Origin: Thermomonas sp. | Lineage (GTDB): Bacteria > Pseudomonadota > Gammaproteobacteria > Xanthomonadales > Xanthomonadaceae | Length of the DNA stretch: 64,000 nucleotides | Reading direction: 5' to 3' | NCBI RefSeq assembly: GCF_025993755.1 | Contig: NZ_JAMQHN010000019.1 | Coordinates: 1-64,000 of the forward strand | Shown: positions 37,247 through 46,890 of the stretch, one piece after another | Numbering within the stretch: the first letter of the stretch is position 1 | How the letters are laid out: the number at the start of each line of letters is the position of its first letter | Notes under the pieces: model-generated | The model's input: the letters and a program-made list of their open reading frames with translations, nothing else | What the model was told of the DNA's origin: nothing | Database searches by the model: none | Program-made: the position numbers and the translations under genes

Positions 37247-37900
37247 ATGACGCCGGATGCCGTACTTGTGCTGGAAGACAACAGCGCCGCGCAGAAGCGC
37301 GCCTGTCGGCTGCTGCGGGGTAGCATTGCAGGCGATCTGCGCATCGACGTCGCCGGCAGCCTCGGCGACGCCCGCCGGCTGGTCGAACGGGGGGCTGCCT
37401 ATGGACTGGCATGGATCGATGTGCAGCTGCCCGATGGCAACGGCGTCGAATTCATCGGCTGGCTGCGCGTCGCCCGGCCCTTGCTGCCGGCGGTGATCGT
37501 GTCGAGCTGGGCGGAGGAGGGCACCATCCTGGCCGCGTTGCGCAACGGCGCGATCGGCTATCTGCTGAAGAGCGCCGAAGATGCGGAACTGGCCATGCAG
37601 TTGCGCTGCCTGCAGCGCGGCGGTGCGGCCATCGATCCGGTGATCGCCCGCCGCCTGCTGGCCTTGTTGCCGCAGGCGCAGCCGGCTCCGCCTGCGGACG
37701 AGGCGATCCACCTGTCCGCGCGTGAAACCGAGGTCCTGCAGATGGTGGCGCGCGGGCTGACCAATCGTGAGATCGCCAGCAGCACCGGCCTGTCGCGGCT
37801 CACCATCGAAACCCATACCCGGAACATCTACCGCAAGCTGGACGTGGGCTCGCGCACCGAAGCCGTGTTCGAGGCGCATTCGCTGGGCCTGTTGCATTGA
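37247..37900 (+). CDS. NarL-type response regulator
   Basis: A 217-residue two-domain regulator. Receiver domain: acidic pocket LVLEDN, phosphoacceptor Asp in WIDVQLPDGNG, conserved Lys in GYLLKS. LuxR-type helix-turn-helix: LSARETEVLQMVARGLTNREIA and TVETHTRN-like TIETHTRNIYRKL. Its stop overlaps the start of the downstream histidine kinase gene (TTGA), so the pair is one two-component system. The nearest downstream output candidate is the trimeric autotransporter gene. Confidence 0.93.
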   Translation: MTPDAVLVLEDNSAAQKRACRLLRGSIAGDLRIDVAGSLGDARRLVERGAAYGLAWIDVQLPDGNGVEFIGWLRVARPLLPAVIVSSWAEEGTILAALRNGAIGYLLKSAEDAELAMQLRCLQRGGAAIDPVIARRLLALLPQAQPAPPADEAIHLSARETEVLQMVARGLTNREIASSTGLSRLTIETHTRNIYRKLDVGSRTEAVFEAHSLGLLH

Positions 37901-39732
37901 GGCGATCGGTTGCCGCGCTGCTGTTCGTACTCGGCCTGCTGCTGTGCGGGCGCGCCGTTGCGCAGCCGGCGCCGCTGGTCATCACCCAGGCGGAGGCCGT
38001 GCGCGGCCAGTGGCACGACGCCGCCCCGCCCCGCGAGGGCTGGGCGCCGGTGACCCTGATGGACCTGTGGCAGGCGCGCTGGCCGGATCACGACGGCGTG
38101 GTCTGGTATCGCCTGCGCTGGCAGCAGGCCGATGCGCGACAGCCGGTTGGCCTGCTGCTGGAATACCTGAGCCTGGCCGGCGCGGTGTACGTCAACGGGC
38201 AGCTGGTGGCGCGCGACCGCTCGCTGGTGGAACCGCTGTCGCGGGCCTGGATCATGCCGCATTACGTCCTGTTGCCGGCATCCCTGCTCCAGCCCGGTGA
38301 AAACCATCTGCTGGTGCGCGTCTCCGGCCGGGCCGCCTACCAGCCCGGGCTGGGCGCAGTGCGCGTGGGTGACCCGCTGCAGGTGGAGGCGCAATACCGC
38401 CGCGAACGCCTGCACCGCTTCGATCTGCAGATGCTGGACACCGCCATCGGCGCGGTGCTCACCGCGTTGTTCGGCATGTTCTGGCTGCTGCGACGCCAGG
38501 ACACGGTGTACGGCTGGTATGCGCTCAACGGCCTGTTCGGGCTGCTGTATGGACTGAACTGGGTGCACGACAGTCCGTGGCCGTTTCCCACCACCGATGG
38601 CTGGCAGGCCTTCATCGGCGGCAGTTTCGTCGCCATGGTGTCCTGCTATCAGGTCTTCTTGCTGCGCTTCGCCGATCGCCGCTGGCCGCGCGCGGAGCGC
38701 GTCCTGCTGGCCATGGCCGGCCTGACTTTCGTGATGGCCCTGCTGTTCCCGGACTGGATGGGCCCGCATCGCAACCTCTACCTGTTGCCGATGATGGCGC
38801 TGTCGTATGCCGCCAGCGTGGGCTTCGTGCTCTGGGCGCTGCGTCGTGGTCGGCTCGACCAGAAAGTGCTGGGGCTGTGCATTTTCGTACCGTTGCTGAC
38901 CGCGCTGCATGATGCCGGAGCCTATCTGGGTTACATCCACGCCAATGCCTTCATCGGTTCGTTCGGCTCGCCGCTGGTGCTGCTGGGCATGGGGTTCGTG
39001 CTCGCCCACCGCTTTGCCACCACCATGCGCCGGGTGGAAGGGTTCAACGCCGAATTGAAACAAGAAGTGCAGGCCGCCACCGCGCAGCTGGCCACGACCT
39101 TGAACCGGCAGCATGCGCTGGAGCTGGCGCACAGCCGCGCCGGCGAGCGCCTGCAGCTGGTGCGCGACCTGCACGACGGCTTCGGCGGCACCCTGGTCGG
39201 CACCATCGCGCGCCTGCAGCAGGCGCCGGAGGACACGCCAAAGGCGCAGATCATCGACGTGCTCAAGGAGATGCGCGACGACCTGCGGCTGGTGATCGAC
39301 ACCACCGCGCAGGAGCAGGCCGACCTGGCCGCGCTGATGGCACCGCTGCGGCATCGCACCAGCCGCCTGCTGGAAGCCGCCGACATCGACGCCCACTGGC
39401 GGATGGACGGGCTCGACGGCCTGCATCTGGAGCCGGCGCGCAGCCTCGACCTGCTGCGGCTGCTGCAGGAAGCGCTGACCAATGTGTTCAAGCACAGCCG
39501 CGCGCGGCGCGTCGACGTGCACATTGCGCGCGAAGGCGAGCGGTTGCGCCTGCACATTGCCGACGACGGAGTGGGCCTGCCGCTCGCCACCGACAACGTG
39601 TTGCGCCTCGGAGGCGGCGGCGCGGGCCTCGCCAGCATGCGACTGCGCGCGCAGCGGTTGGGCGGCGAACTGTACATCGAATCCGCCGCTCCCGGTACCC
39701 GCCTACTGCTGGACATGCCGCTGGCGGCGTAG
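37897..39732 (+). CDS. 7TMR-DISM sensor histidine kinase
   Basis: A 611-residue kinase: signal peptide (LLFVLGLLLCGRAVAQ), periplasmic 7TMR-DISM extracellular domain with carbohydrate-binding-like fold (about residues 25-170, WYRLRWQ and LEYLSLAGAVYVNGQ), seven membrane helices (about 185-375), a short coiled coil, the HisKA_3 phosphoacceptor QLVRDLHDGFGGTL, and a GHKL ATPase (LQEALTNVFKHSRA N-box, IADDGVGLP). The start is a TTG at 37897 overlapping the response-regulator stop; no better start is available before the signal peptide. The ligand is unknown; DISM domains are thought to sense small molecules such as sugars. Confidence 0.9.
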   Translation: MRRSVAALLFVLGLLLCGRAVAQPAPLVITQAEAVRGQWHDAAPPREGWAPVTLMDLWQARWPDHDGVVWYRLRWQQADARQPVGLLLEYLSLAGAVYVNGQLVARDRSLVEPLSRAWIMPHYVLLPASLLQPGENHLLVRVSGRAAYQPGLGAVRVGDPLQVEAQYRRERLHRFDLQMLDTAIGAVLTALFGMFWLLRRQDTVYGWYALNGLFGLLYGLNWVHDSPWPFPTTDGWQAFIGGSFVAMVSCYQVFLLRFADRRWPRAERVLLAMAGLTFVMALLFPDWMGPHRNLYLLPMMALSYAASVGFVLWALRRGRLDQKVLGLCIFVPLLTALHDAGAYLGYIHANAFIGSFGSPLVLLGMGFVLAHRFATTMRRVEGFNAELKQEVQAATAQLATTLNRQHALELAHSRAGERLQLVRDLHDGFGGTLVGTIARLQQAPEDTPKAQIIDVLKEMRDDLRLVIDTTAQEQADLAALMAPLRHRTSRLLEAADIDAHWRMDGLDGLHLEPARSLDLLRLLQEALTNVFKHSRARRVDVHIAREGERLRLHIADDGVGLPLATDNVLRLGGGGAGLASMRLRAQRLGGELYIESAAPGTRLLLDMPLAA

Positions 39733-39769
39733 GGCGGTGCGAGCGCGCCCTGCCGCCACGACCATTGCC

Positions 39770-39808
39770 AACCCCGGCCGGCTCCGCCTTTGCGGAAACG
39801 GCGGGGTT
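39770..39808 (+). terminator. Likely terminator of the two-component operon
   Basis: A nested hairpin: outer arms AACCCC...GGGGTT (39770-39775 with 39803-39808), inner TCCGC-CTTT-GCGGA, with some unpaired bases between. A T-rich tail (TTGTTC) follows. It lies between the kinase gene and the autotransporter gene. Confidence 0.45.
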
Positions 39809-39898
39809 GTTCAGGCCGCCCATTACCTGATTTCGTGGATACCCAAACCGCAGCGTGGTGCATAGCGTGCTCCTATCCATCCACAAGGGGACACCGTC

Positions 39899-42022
39899 AT
39901 GCGCCACCCATCCACATCACGTCAGTTGCAGCGCCGCCCGCTGGCGCTTGCATTCGCCCTGCTGCTCGGTGCGACCGCCCTGCCGGTCTGGGCAGCCGAT
40001 CCGGGGTGCGTGAATCCGGACGGCAGCCCGAAAGCCGGCAGCACCGATGTCGGCACCGAGAACGGTCAGGAGAATGCGACCTGTGAAACCACGGCAACCG
40101 CGTTCGGATGGAGGAACAATGCCAGCGGAAGCTGGAGCAGCGCATTCGGCATGTTGAACGTCGCCTCGGGGATGGACAGCAACGCCTTTGGTTATCTCAA
40201 CACGGCCAGCGGCAGGGCCAGCGATGCCTTCGGACGCGACAACACGGCCACCGGGATCGGCAGCGCGGCGTTCGGCCAGGGCAATCACGCCAGCGGCGAT
40301 TTCACCAACGCCTTCGGGCGGGACAACACGGCTTCCGGGTACATAAGCGCGGCATTCGGCATGAGCAACCACGCCGGCGGCCAATACAGCAGCGCCTTCG
40401 GACTCTACAACACGGCCGACAGCTACGCCGGCACCGCGTTCGGATTCGAAAACATCGTAACCGCCCTCGGCCAGGGCGGCAGCGCGTTCGGTCTGCGCAA
40501 CATGGTCGATGCGATCAATGCCTCCGCGGTCGGGTTTACCAATAGTGCCCTGGCGGATGCCAGCACTGCCTTCGGCTACCGGAACACGGTCGCCGCAGGC
40601 GCCTTCAACGGCGTTGCCGTGGGCAACGGCAATACCACCAGCGGCAGCTCGTCCAGCGCGATGGGCATGGAAAACACGGCTTCCGGCATGGACAGCAACG
40701 CGATCGGCCGCAGAAACGTCTCCAACGGAAGGGCCAGCAACGCATTCGGACTCCTGAATGTGTCCGGTGGCTACGCCAGCAGTGCGTTCGGCATCGCCAA
40801 CATCGCCAGCGGTGATTACAGCAGCGCGTTTGGCTACAGAAATTCCGCCGTCGGCATTTTCAGCAATGCGTTTGGATACGGATCGGCGGCGCTGAACGTG
40901 GGCAGCACCGCCATCGGCTTCCAGGCCGTTGCCGACCGCGACTACAGCGTTTCCATCGGCAGCGCCGGCAGCGAGCGCCAGCTGATCCACGTCGCCGACG
41001 GCACCGAGGATTTCGATGCCGTGAACCTGCGCCAGCTCCAGTCCGCCATCGCCGACAGCGGCTGGAACCTGAGCGCAAACGGCGGTGCGGCAGAAGCGAT
41101 CAGCAACGGTGAAACCGTCGATTTCGAGGCCGACGACCCCAACGGCAACCTCACCGTCACGCGCACCGGCAACACCATCACCTACGGCTTCAGCAACACC
41201 CCGACCTTCTTCGGGTTGACCGTGGGTGGCGGCGGCGGCAATTTCACCATCGTCAACAACACCATCATCAACATGGGCGGCAACGTGGTGGGTGGTGTGG
41301 CCGACGGCGTGGCGGCGAGCGACGCGGTGAACAAGGGCCAGCTGGACAGCGTTGCCACGGCGGCGACCAACGCCCAGACCACCGCCGATCAGGCGGTTGC
41401 GGATGCGGCCAATGCGCAGGCGACGGCGGACGGCGCGGCCACGGCGGCGGCGAATGCGCAGGCGACGGCGGATACCGCCCTGGCGAATGCCGCCACGGCG
41501 CAGGCGACGGCGGAGGCAGCGCAGGACACCGCCGACACCGCGCTCGCGAATGCCGCGACGGCGCAGACGACGGCGGACACCGCGCTGGCGGCGGCCGGCG
41601 CGGCGGTGGACAGCGCCAACGCCTACACCGACCAGCGCGAGACGGCGATCCGCAGCGACATGGCGGCAGGCGACGCGGCCACGCTGGCTTCGGCCAACGC
41701 CTACACCGACCAGCGCTTCGCGGCCTGGAACGACACCTTCAGCCAGTACCAGCAGCAGGTCGACCGGCGCTTTGCGCAGACCGACCAGCGGATCGACCGG
41801 ATCGGGGCGATGGGCACGGCGATGACGCAGATGGCGGTGAATGCGGCAATGAGCAACAGCCGGCGCGGACGGATCGCGATTGGCGTCGGCGCGCAGGGTG
41901 GCCAGGGTGCGGTGTCGATCGGCTACGGTCGGCGCATCGGCGATCGTGGCTCGTTCTCGCTGGGCGCCAGCTTCGCCCACGGCGAGAGCAGCGTCGGTGG
42001 CGGTTTCGGCATCGACCTGTAA
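39899..42022 (+). CDS. Trimeric autotransporter adhesin (YadA-like)
   Basis: A 707-residue surface adhesin. Signal peptide (LALAFALLLGATALPVWA). The head, about residues 65-350, consists of some twenty 14-residue left-handed parallel beta-roll repeats of the form SxAFGxxNxASG, with small variations. A neck (DAVNLRQLQSAIADS) follows, then a glycine/asparagine-rich section, a coiled-coil stalk of near-identical NAQATAD-type heptads (about 480-565), and the C-terminal YadA membrane anchor (AVSIGYGRRIGDRGSFSLGAS to the terminal GFGIDL). It should mediate adhesion or biofilm formation. Lies just downstream of a two-component system. Confidence 0.93.
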   Translation: MRHPSTSRQLQRRPLALAFALLLGATALPVWAADPGCVNPDGSPKAGSTDVGTENGQENATCETTATAFGWRNNASGSWSSAFGMLNVASGMDSNAFGYLNTASGRASDAFGRDNTATGIGSAAFGQGNHASGDFTNAFGRDNTASGYISAAFGMSNHAGGQYSSAFGLYNTADSYAGTAFGFENIVTALGQGGSAFGLRNMVDAINASAVGFTNSALADASTAFGYRNTVAAGAFNGVAVGNGNTTSGSSSSAMGMENTASGMDSNAIGRRNVSNGRASNAFGLLNVSGGYASSAFGIANIASGDYSSAFGYRNSAVGIFSNAFGYGSAALNVGSTAIGFQAVADRDYSVSIGSAGSERQLIHVADGTEDFDAVNLRQLQSAIADSGWNLSANGGAAEAISNGETVDFEADDPNGNLTVTRTGNTITYGFSNTPTFFGLTVGGGGGNFTIVNNTIINMGGNVVGGVADGVAASDAVNKGQLDSVATAATNAQTTADQAVADAANAQATADGAATAAANAQATADTALANAATAQATAEAAQDTADTALANAATAQTTADTALAAAGAAVDSANAYTDQRETAIRSDMAAGDAATLASANAYTDQRFAAWNDTFSQYQQQVDRRFAQTDQRIDRIGAMGTAMTQMAVNAAMSNSRRGRIAIGVGAQGGQGAVSIGYGRRIGDRGSFSLGASFAHGESSVGGGFGIDL

Positions 42023-42092
42023 GCCTGGGAGCGGAAGTACGGCGCACGGCTGAAGGCATGGAGGTTCGATATTGTTGCAGGTGGGGGCTCAG

Positions 42093-42130
42093 CCGCGAAT
42101 GATTCGCATCCGCAAGAAATGCGGTAAACT
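42093..42130 (+). promoter_or_regulatory. Possible promoter with Fur-like palindrome before the FTR1 gene
   Basis: GCGAAT-G-ATTCGC (42095-42107) is a perfect 6-1-6 palindrome resembling two Fur half-sites of the GATAAT type. It overlaps a candidate -35 (TTCGCA, 42103-42108) that is 16 bases from a -10 (TAAACT, 42125-42130). Iron repression of the downstream permease is the implied logic, but the match to a Fur box is moderate. Confidence 0.4.
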
Positions 42131-42157
42131 GCCCCACCCGCCTTCCGACTCGCCCGC

Positions 42158-44107
42158 ATGGCCCTGCGCTGTTTTCGACACCTTGCACTGATTTTCCTGC
42201 TGGCCTGCAGCGGGTTGGCCACGGCCGCCGCGCCCGGAGCACAGGCGGAGGTTCGCCAGGCCTGGCAGCTGCTCGACTACATCGGCGTGGATTACGCCGG
42301 CGCTGTGCAGGGCGGCAAAGTGATCAGCGATGGCGAATATGCCGAAATGCGCGAGTTTTCCGCGACCACCCGCAGCCGCATCGCGGCGCTGCCCGAGAAT
42401 GCGCAGCGGGCGAATCTGCTCGCGCAGGCCGAAGCTTTGATCGCGCTGGTGGAGCGCAAGGCCGGCGCGGGCGAGGTGGCCGACCGCGCGCATGCGCTGG
42501 CAGGGGCGCTGCTCGCCGCCTACGGTGTGGCCGCCGCGCCGCTCAAGACGCCGGATCTGGCTGTCGGAAAGAGGCTCTACGCACGTGACTGCGCCGCCTG
42601 CCACGGCGCGGCCGGACGCGCCGACGGGCCGCACGCGGCCGCGCTCGATCCTCCGCCGATCGCCTTCACCGACGCCGTGCGCGCCGCCCAGCGCAGCCCG
42701 CTGGCGCTGTACGAGGCCATCAGCCAGGGCGTGGCCGGCACCGCCATGCCGGGCTTCCCGCAGCTGTCCGAGGACGAGCGCTGGGCGCTGGCGTTCTACG
42801 TCGGCGGACTGGCGATGGGCGATGCCCAGCGCGCGCAAGGGGAGCGGCTGTGGAACGCCACCCCGAGCCTGCACGCGACGCTGCCGACGCTGGAAGCGCT
42901 TTCGCACGCCAGCCCGGCGCAATTGGCCCAGCAGATGGACATGCAGCAGGCGCAGGCCATCCTCGCCTACCTGCGCGCCAGTCCGCAGGCGCTGGCCGAC
43001 GCGGCGTCGGCGACCACTCCGGCCTCGCTGGATCTGGCGCGGTCGAAGCTGCGCGACACGCTGGCCGCCTACGCGAACCATGATCGCAGGCAGGCGGCGG
43101 CGCTGGCGCTGTCAACCTACCTGGATGGCGTCGAGCCGGTGGAACCCGGGATCACCGCGCGCGATCCCGAACTGCTGCGGGCGATCGAATCGGCGATGGC
43201 CAAACTGCGCTCGGACATCGGCAATGGCGTGCCGCTGGCGCAGGTCGAGTCCGATGCGGATCAGGCCCTGGCGCTGTTCGAGCGCGCCGATGCCGCCCTG
43301 CAGGGCGGCAGCGGCAGCTGGATGGCCGCCTTCGTCGGCAGTCTCACCATATTGCTGCGCGAAGGGCTGGAGGCGCTGTTGATCGTGGTCGGCATCATCG
43401 CCTTCCTGCGCAAGGCCGAACGGCGCGAGGCGCTGAAATGGGTGCACGCCGGCTGGGTCGGCGCGCTGGCCGCCGGTGGCCTGACCTGGGCGGCGGCGAC
43501 CTGGCTGATCGACATCAGCGGCGCCAACCGCGAACTGACCGAGGGGCTGTCGTCGCTGTTCGCCGCCGTGGTGCTGCTCAGCGTCGGCATCTGGATGCAC
43601 CAGAAGAGCCTGGCCGGGCGCTGGCAGCAGTACCTCAACGCACGGCTGTCGGCAGCGCTGGGGCGCGGCTCGATGGTTTTCCTGTTCGTGCTCTCGTTCG
43701 TCGCGGTCTACCGCGAGGTGTTCGAGACCATCCTGTTCTACGCCGCGATGTGGAACCCGCGCGACGCCGGCGCCATTGTCGCCGGGCTGGCCGTCGGCGC
43801 GGCGGGGCTTGCGCTGGTCACCTTCGCCCTGCTGCGGTTGGGCATGCGGTTGCCGATCGGCAAGTTCTTCGCGATCAGTTCGGCGCTGATCGCGGTGCTG
43901 GCGGTGGTGCTGGTCGGCAAGGGCGTGGCGGCGCTGCAGGAAGCCGGCTGGATCGGCTTGGGCATGGTGCAGGCGCCGCGCATTGACTTGCTCGGCGTCT
44001 ATCCTTCGTGGCAGACCCTGCTGGCGCAGCTGGTGGTGGCCGCGGTGGCTGCGCTGGGGTTCTGGATCAACCTACGCGGCGGCAGGGCCGTGGCGCGTCG
44101 CGTCTGA
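42158..44107 (+). CDS. FTR1-family iron permease with periplasmic cytochrome c domain
   Basis: A 649-residue fusion. Signal peptide; periplasmic helices; a c-type heme site CAACH (residues 145-149); and a Met ligand candidate (TAMPGF near 196-200). A second helical segment leads to an FTR1 permease domain with seven membrane helices. Both REXXE iron motifs are present: REGLE (401-405) and REVFE (519-523). FTR1 systems import iron after oxidation of Fe2+; here the heme domain could be the oxidase or electron relay in place of a separate copper oxidase. A Fur-like palindrome lies upstream. No EfeO or EfeB gene is adjacent. Confidence 0.9.
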   Translation: MALRCFRHLALIFLLACSGLATAAAPGAQAEVRQAWQLLDYIGVDYAGAVQGGKVISDGEYAEMREFSATTRSRIAALPENAQRANLLAQAEALIALVERKAGAGEVADRAHALAGALLAAYGVAAAPLKTPDLAVGKRLYARDCAACHGAAGRADGPHAAALDPPPIAFTDAVRAAQRSPLALYEAISQGVAGTAMPGFPQLSEDERWALAFYVGGLAMGDAQRAQGERLWNATPSLHATLPTLEALSHASPAQLAQQMDMQQAQAILAYLRASPQALADAASATTPASLDLARSKLRDTLAAYANHDRRQAAALALSTYLDGVEPVEPGITARDPELLRAIESAMAKLRSDIGNGVPLAQVESDADQALALFERADAALQGGSGSWMAAFVGSLTILLREGLEALLIVVGIIAFLRKAERREALKWVHAGWVGALAAGGLTWAAATWLIDISGANRELTEGLSSLFAAVVLLSVGIWMHQKSLAGRWQQYLNARLSAALGRGSMVFLFVLSFVAVYREVFETILFYAAMWNPRDAGAIVAGLAVGAAGLALVTFALLRLGMRLPIGKFFAISSALIAVLAVVLVGKGVAALQEAGWIGLGMVQAPRIDLLGVYPSWQTLLAQLVVAAVAALGFWINLRGGRAVARRV

Positions 44108-44311
44108 AGCCTTTCGCGAACACGCCGCCGGAATCCCGGTGCGATGGCACTGTTTCGCGTGTACCCTGCAATCGGGTTGTCCTGTGTCGGCCGGGCTGGA
44201 TCGTCTGTTCGACCGCCATTCGACGCAGGTCCGGGGGCATCAGGACGACTGGAACCACTGTCGTACTGGCTGCGGCGCGCGGATTGAGCACGACAAAGGA
44301 AGCGAGGGCAC

Positions 44312-44785
44312 ATGCGCCAACTGATGCTGCTGCGACACGCGCACGCCGAATCCGGGCAACCGGGGCAGGCGGACATCGATCGCCCGCTGTCCGCCACCGG
44401 ACGCGACGAAGCCGCGACGGCCGGAGACTGGCTGCGCGAACACGCGCTGCAGCCAAGCCGCGTGCTGTGTTCGCCGGCCGTGCGCGCCCGCCAGACGCTG
44501 GACGCGCTGGGCGCGCTGGATTGTTGCGACGTGCGCGAGGAGGCCGCGATCTACGAGGCGACGCCGGGCACCCTGATCGAGCTGGTCGACGCCCACCGCG
44601 ATGCGTCGCGGCTGCTGCTGGTCGGTCACAATCCGGGGTTGGAGCAGCTGGTCGCCCTGCTGCACAGCGGCAGCTCCGGCCAGTACCGGGGGATGCCGCC
44701 GGCCGGAGTCGCGGTGCTGGAGTTCGAGGACGGTGCCACCCCGGAGCCCGGGTCCGCGCGCCTGTCCCGGTTCTGGTGGCCTTGA
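44312..44785 (+). CDS. sixA: SixA-type phosphohistidine phosphatase
   Basis: A 157-residue histidine-phosphatase-family protein with the active-site motif LMLLRHAHAES at the start, a second catalytic His in LLVGHNPGLEQL, and arginines in SPAVRARQT. SixA removes phosphate from histidine of HPt/PTS proteins (NPr in Escherichia coli). The start has GAGGG four bases upstream. The stop is four bases before the next gene, a phospholipase D lipoprotein, which suggests translational coupling without an obvious functional link. The 200-base gap in front of sixA holds no recognisable feature. Confidence 0.9.
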   Translation: MRQLMLLRHAHAESGQPGQADIDRPLSATGRDEAATAGDWLREHALQPSRVLCSPAVRARQTLDALGALDCCDVREEAAIYEATPGTLIELVDAHRDASRLLLVGHNPGLEQLVALLHSGSSGQYRGMPPAGVAVLEFEDGATPEPGSARLSRFWWP

Positions 44786-44789
44786 GGCG

Positions 44790-46778
44790 ATGGCGGAAGG
44801 CGTCACGGCACGCCTGACGGGAATCCTGCTTGCCCTGCTGCTGGCGGGTTGCGCCAGTCTGCCCAACGCCCAGCGCGACGATGCGGAGCGGATCGCCAAT
44901 GCGGCCCGCAGCGAGGTCGTCGATTGCACCCGCGCCGATGCCTGCGCGCTGGATTCGCCGCTGATGGAAATGGCGCGTGCCGAGCAGGCGGCCTCGACCC
45001 CGCAGCAGCCGCGCCACCGCGTCCTGATCCTCGACGACGGCCCGGACGCGCTGCTGGCGCGCGTGCACCTGATCCGCAGCGCGCGGCGCAGCATCGAACT
45101 GCAGACCTACATCTTCGACGAGGACGATGCCGCCCAGCTGGTGCTCGACGAGCTGCAGGCGGCCGCCTTCCGCGGGGTCAAGGTGCGGCTGTTGATCGAC
45201 CAGCTCGCCGCGCTGCGCAAGGTGGAGACGCTGGCCGCGCTGTCGTCGCTGCATGCCAACTTCGAGATCCGCCTCTACAGCCCGGTGCTCGACCGCGCCC
45301 GGCTGTCGGCGCCGATGTACGCGGTGGCGGCGCTGTGCTGCCTGCGCCGGCTCAACCGGCGCATGCACAACAAGCTTCTGGTGATCGATGGCGACATCGG
45401 CATCATCGGCGGCCGCAATTACCAGGACGACTATTACGACTGGGGCGAAGACTTCAATTTCCGCGACCGCGACCTGTTGGTCGCCGGCCCGGTGGTCGCC
45501 GACATGCAGGCCAATTTCAACGCCTTCTGGGACGCCCGCCGCAGCGTGCCCGCCGCGCGCGTCGGCGACGTCGCCCGCTATCTGCGCGCGCACGGGCCGC
45601 CGCCGGCGCCGCACCATCCCTATCGGCGTCCGCAGCGGGTGCGCACCCTTCTGGCCGACGTGGCCGATCCCCAGACCATGCGCATGCGCTTCGTCGATCC
45701 GGCGCTGGACGTGCGCGGCGTGCGCTTCCTCGCCGATCTGCCGGCAAAGCATCGGCGCGACGCGCCGGACGTCGCGGAGACGGCATCGGATCGTCCGACC
45801 GGCACCGGCACCGGCCTGCTCGACCTGATCGGCGGCGCGCAGCGGGAAATCCTGCTGCAAACGCCCTATCTCGTCCTGTCCAAGCCCGCCCAGCAGCTGT
45901 TCCGGACATTGCATCAGCGGGACGAGCCGCCGCAGGTCCTGGTTTCGACCAACAGCCTGGCTTCGACCGACGCCTTCATCGCCTACGCGGTGTCGTACAA
46001 GTACAAGCGCCGCTACCTGCGCGATTTCGGCTTCATGATTCACGAATTCAAGCCGTTTCCAGCCGATGCGCCGTTCGAACTGGGCGCCACCGGCGCCGAT
46101 CTGATGGGCGGGGACGACGCCACGGGAGACGTGCCGGACCCCGATTCGAACAACCCGACGGATGGCCGGACCGCCGTGACACGGCGGGAACGCAGGCTGT
46201 CCGCGCGTGGCCTGACGACCGAGCCGGGCAGTGAATCGGGGCGGCCCTCGCCGTTCGCTTCCTCGGGCGGGTTGCCGGTACGGCTGAAAAGCGCCGGGAT
46301 GCGCATTGGCCTGCACGCCAAGTCGCTGGTGATCGACGAGCGCATCGGGGTGGTGGGAACCCACAATTTCGACCCGCGCGGCGAAGCCCTCAATACCGAA
46401 AGCGCGGTGGTGATCGACGACCCCGCCTTTGCTGAGGCGCTGGCGGACAGCATCCGCCGCGACATGGCGCCGGGCAACGCCTGGACGATTGCCCGCCGCG
46501 AACCGTCGCCGATTCTGCCGCGCATCGAATACCACCTGGCGCGGCTGTCCGAGCACATGCCGATCTTCGACCTGTGGCCGATGAAATACGCCACCAGCTA
46601 CGACTACAGGGTCGGGCCGGATTGCCCCGCGACCGGCCAGGCACAGGATCCGTTCGACCCCGATTTCCACCGTTGCAACCACCCGGCCGGCGATTTTCCC
46701 GAGGTCGATCTCGGCCTGAAGTGGCTGGGCGTGCGCCTGTTCACCGCCTTCGGTTCCGGACTGTCCCCGATCTTGTGA
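44790..46778 (+). CDS. Phospholipase D-family lipoprotein (ClsC-like)
   Basis: A 662-residue protein: lipoprotein signal (LLALLLAGCASL, lipidated Cys near residue 19), then two HKD phospholipase D motifs, HNKLLVIDGDIGIIGGRNYQ and HAKSLVIDERIGVVGTHNFD. A long insert between the motifs and the C-terminal domain distinguish it from ClsA at 11.5 kb and place it near the YmdC/ClsC group. It probably forms cardiolipin or another phosphatidyl-transfer product at the envelope. An acidic disordered patch occurs at about residues 440-500. Follows sixA by four bases. Confidence 0.87.
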   Translation: MAEGVTARLTGILLALLLAGCASLPNAQRDDAERIANAARSEVVDCTRADACALDSPLMEMARAEQAASTPQQPRHRVLILDDGPDALLARVHLIRSARRSIELQTYIFDEDDAAQLVLDELQAAAFRGVKVRLLIDQLAALRKVETLAALSSLHANFEIRLYSPVLDRARLSAPMYAVAALCCLRRLNRRMHNKLLVIDGDIGIIGGRNYQDDYYDWGEDFNFRDRDLLVAGPVVADMQANFNAFWDARRSVPAARVGDVARYLRAHGPPPAPHHPYRRPQRVRTLLADVADPQTMRMRFVDPALDVRGVRFLADLPAKHRRDAPDVAETASDRPTGTGTGLLDLIGGAQREILLQTPYLVLSKPAQQLFRTLHQRDEPPQVLVSTNSLASTDAFIAYAVSYKYKRRYLRDFGFMIHEFKPFPADAPFELGATGADLMGGDDATGDVPDPDSNNPTDGRTAVTRRERRLSARGLTTEPGSESGRPSPFASSGGLPVRLKSAGMRIGLHAKSLVIDERIGVVGTHNFDPRGEALNTESAVVIDDPAFAEALADSIRRDMAPGNAWTIARREPSPILPRIEYHLARLSEHMPIFDLWPMKYATSYDYRVGPDCPATGQAQDPFDPDFHRCNHPAGDFPEVDLGLKWLGVRLFTAFGSGLSPIL

Positions 46779-46824
46779 GCGCGCGATCCCCAAGGACGGG
46801 GGCTGGACGGCCGCGGAGTGCTGA

Positions 46825-46853
46825 TTGACGGGCCGCGTCGACCCGCCTAGTCT
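46825..46853 (+). promoter_or_regulatory. Sigma-70 promoter of the DUF1232 gene
   Basis: TTGACG (46825-46830), a 17-base spacer, then TAGTCT (46848-46853): five of six -35 matches and the key first, second and last -10 bases. Transcription would begin about 30 bases before the ATG at 46891. Confidence 0.6.
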
Positions 46854-46890
46854 GGGGGTTTGCAGCCGACCCATTCCACGGAACACGTTC

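Noticed and set aside
40080..41000. Regularly spaced repeats that look CRISPR-like
   Set aside because: They are in-frame 42-base coding repeats of the autotransporter head, diverged at third positions, with no constant repeat/unique spacer structure.
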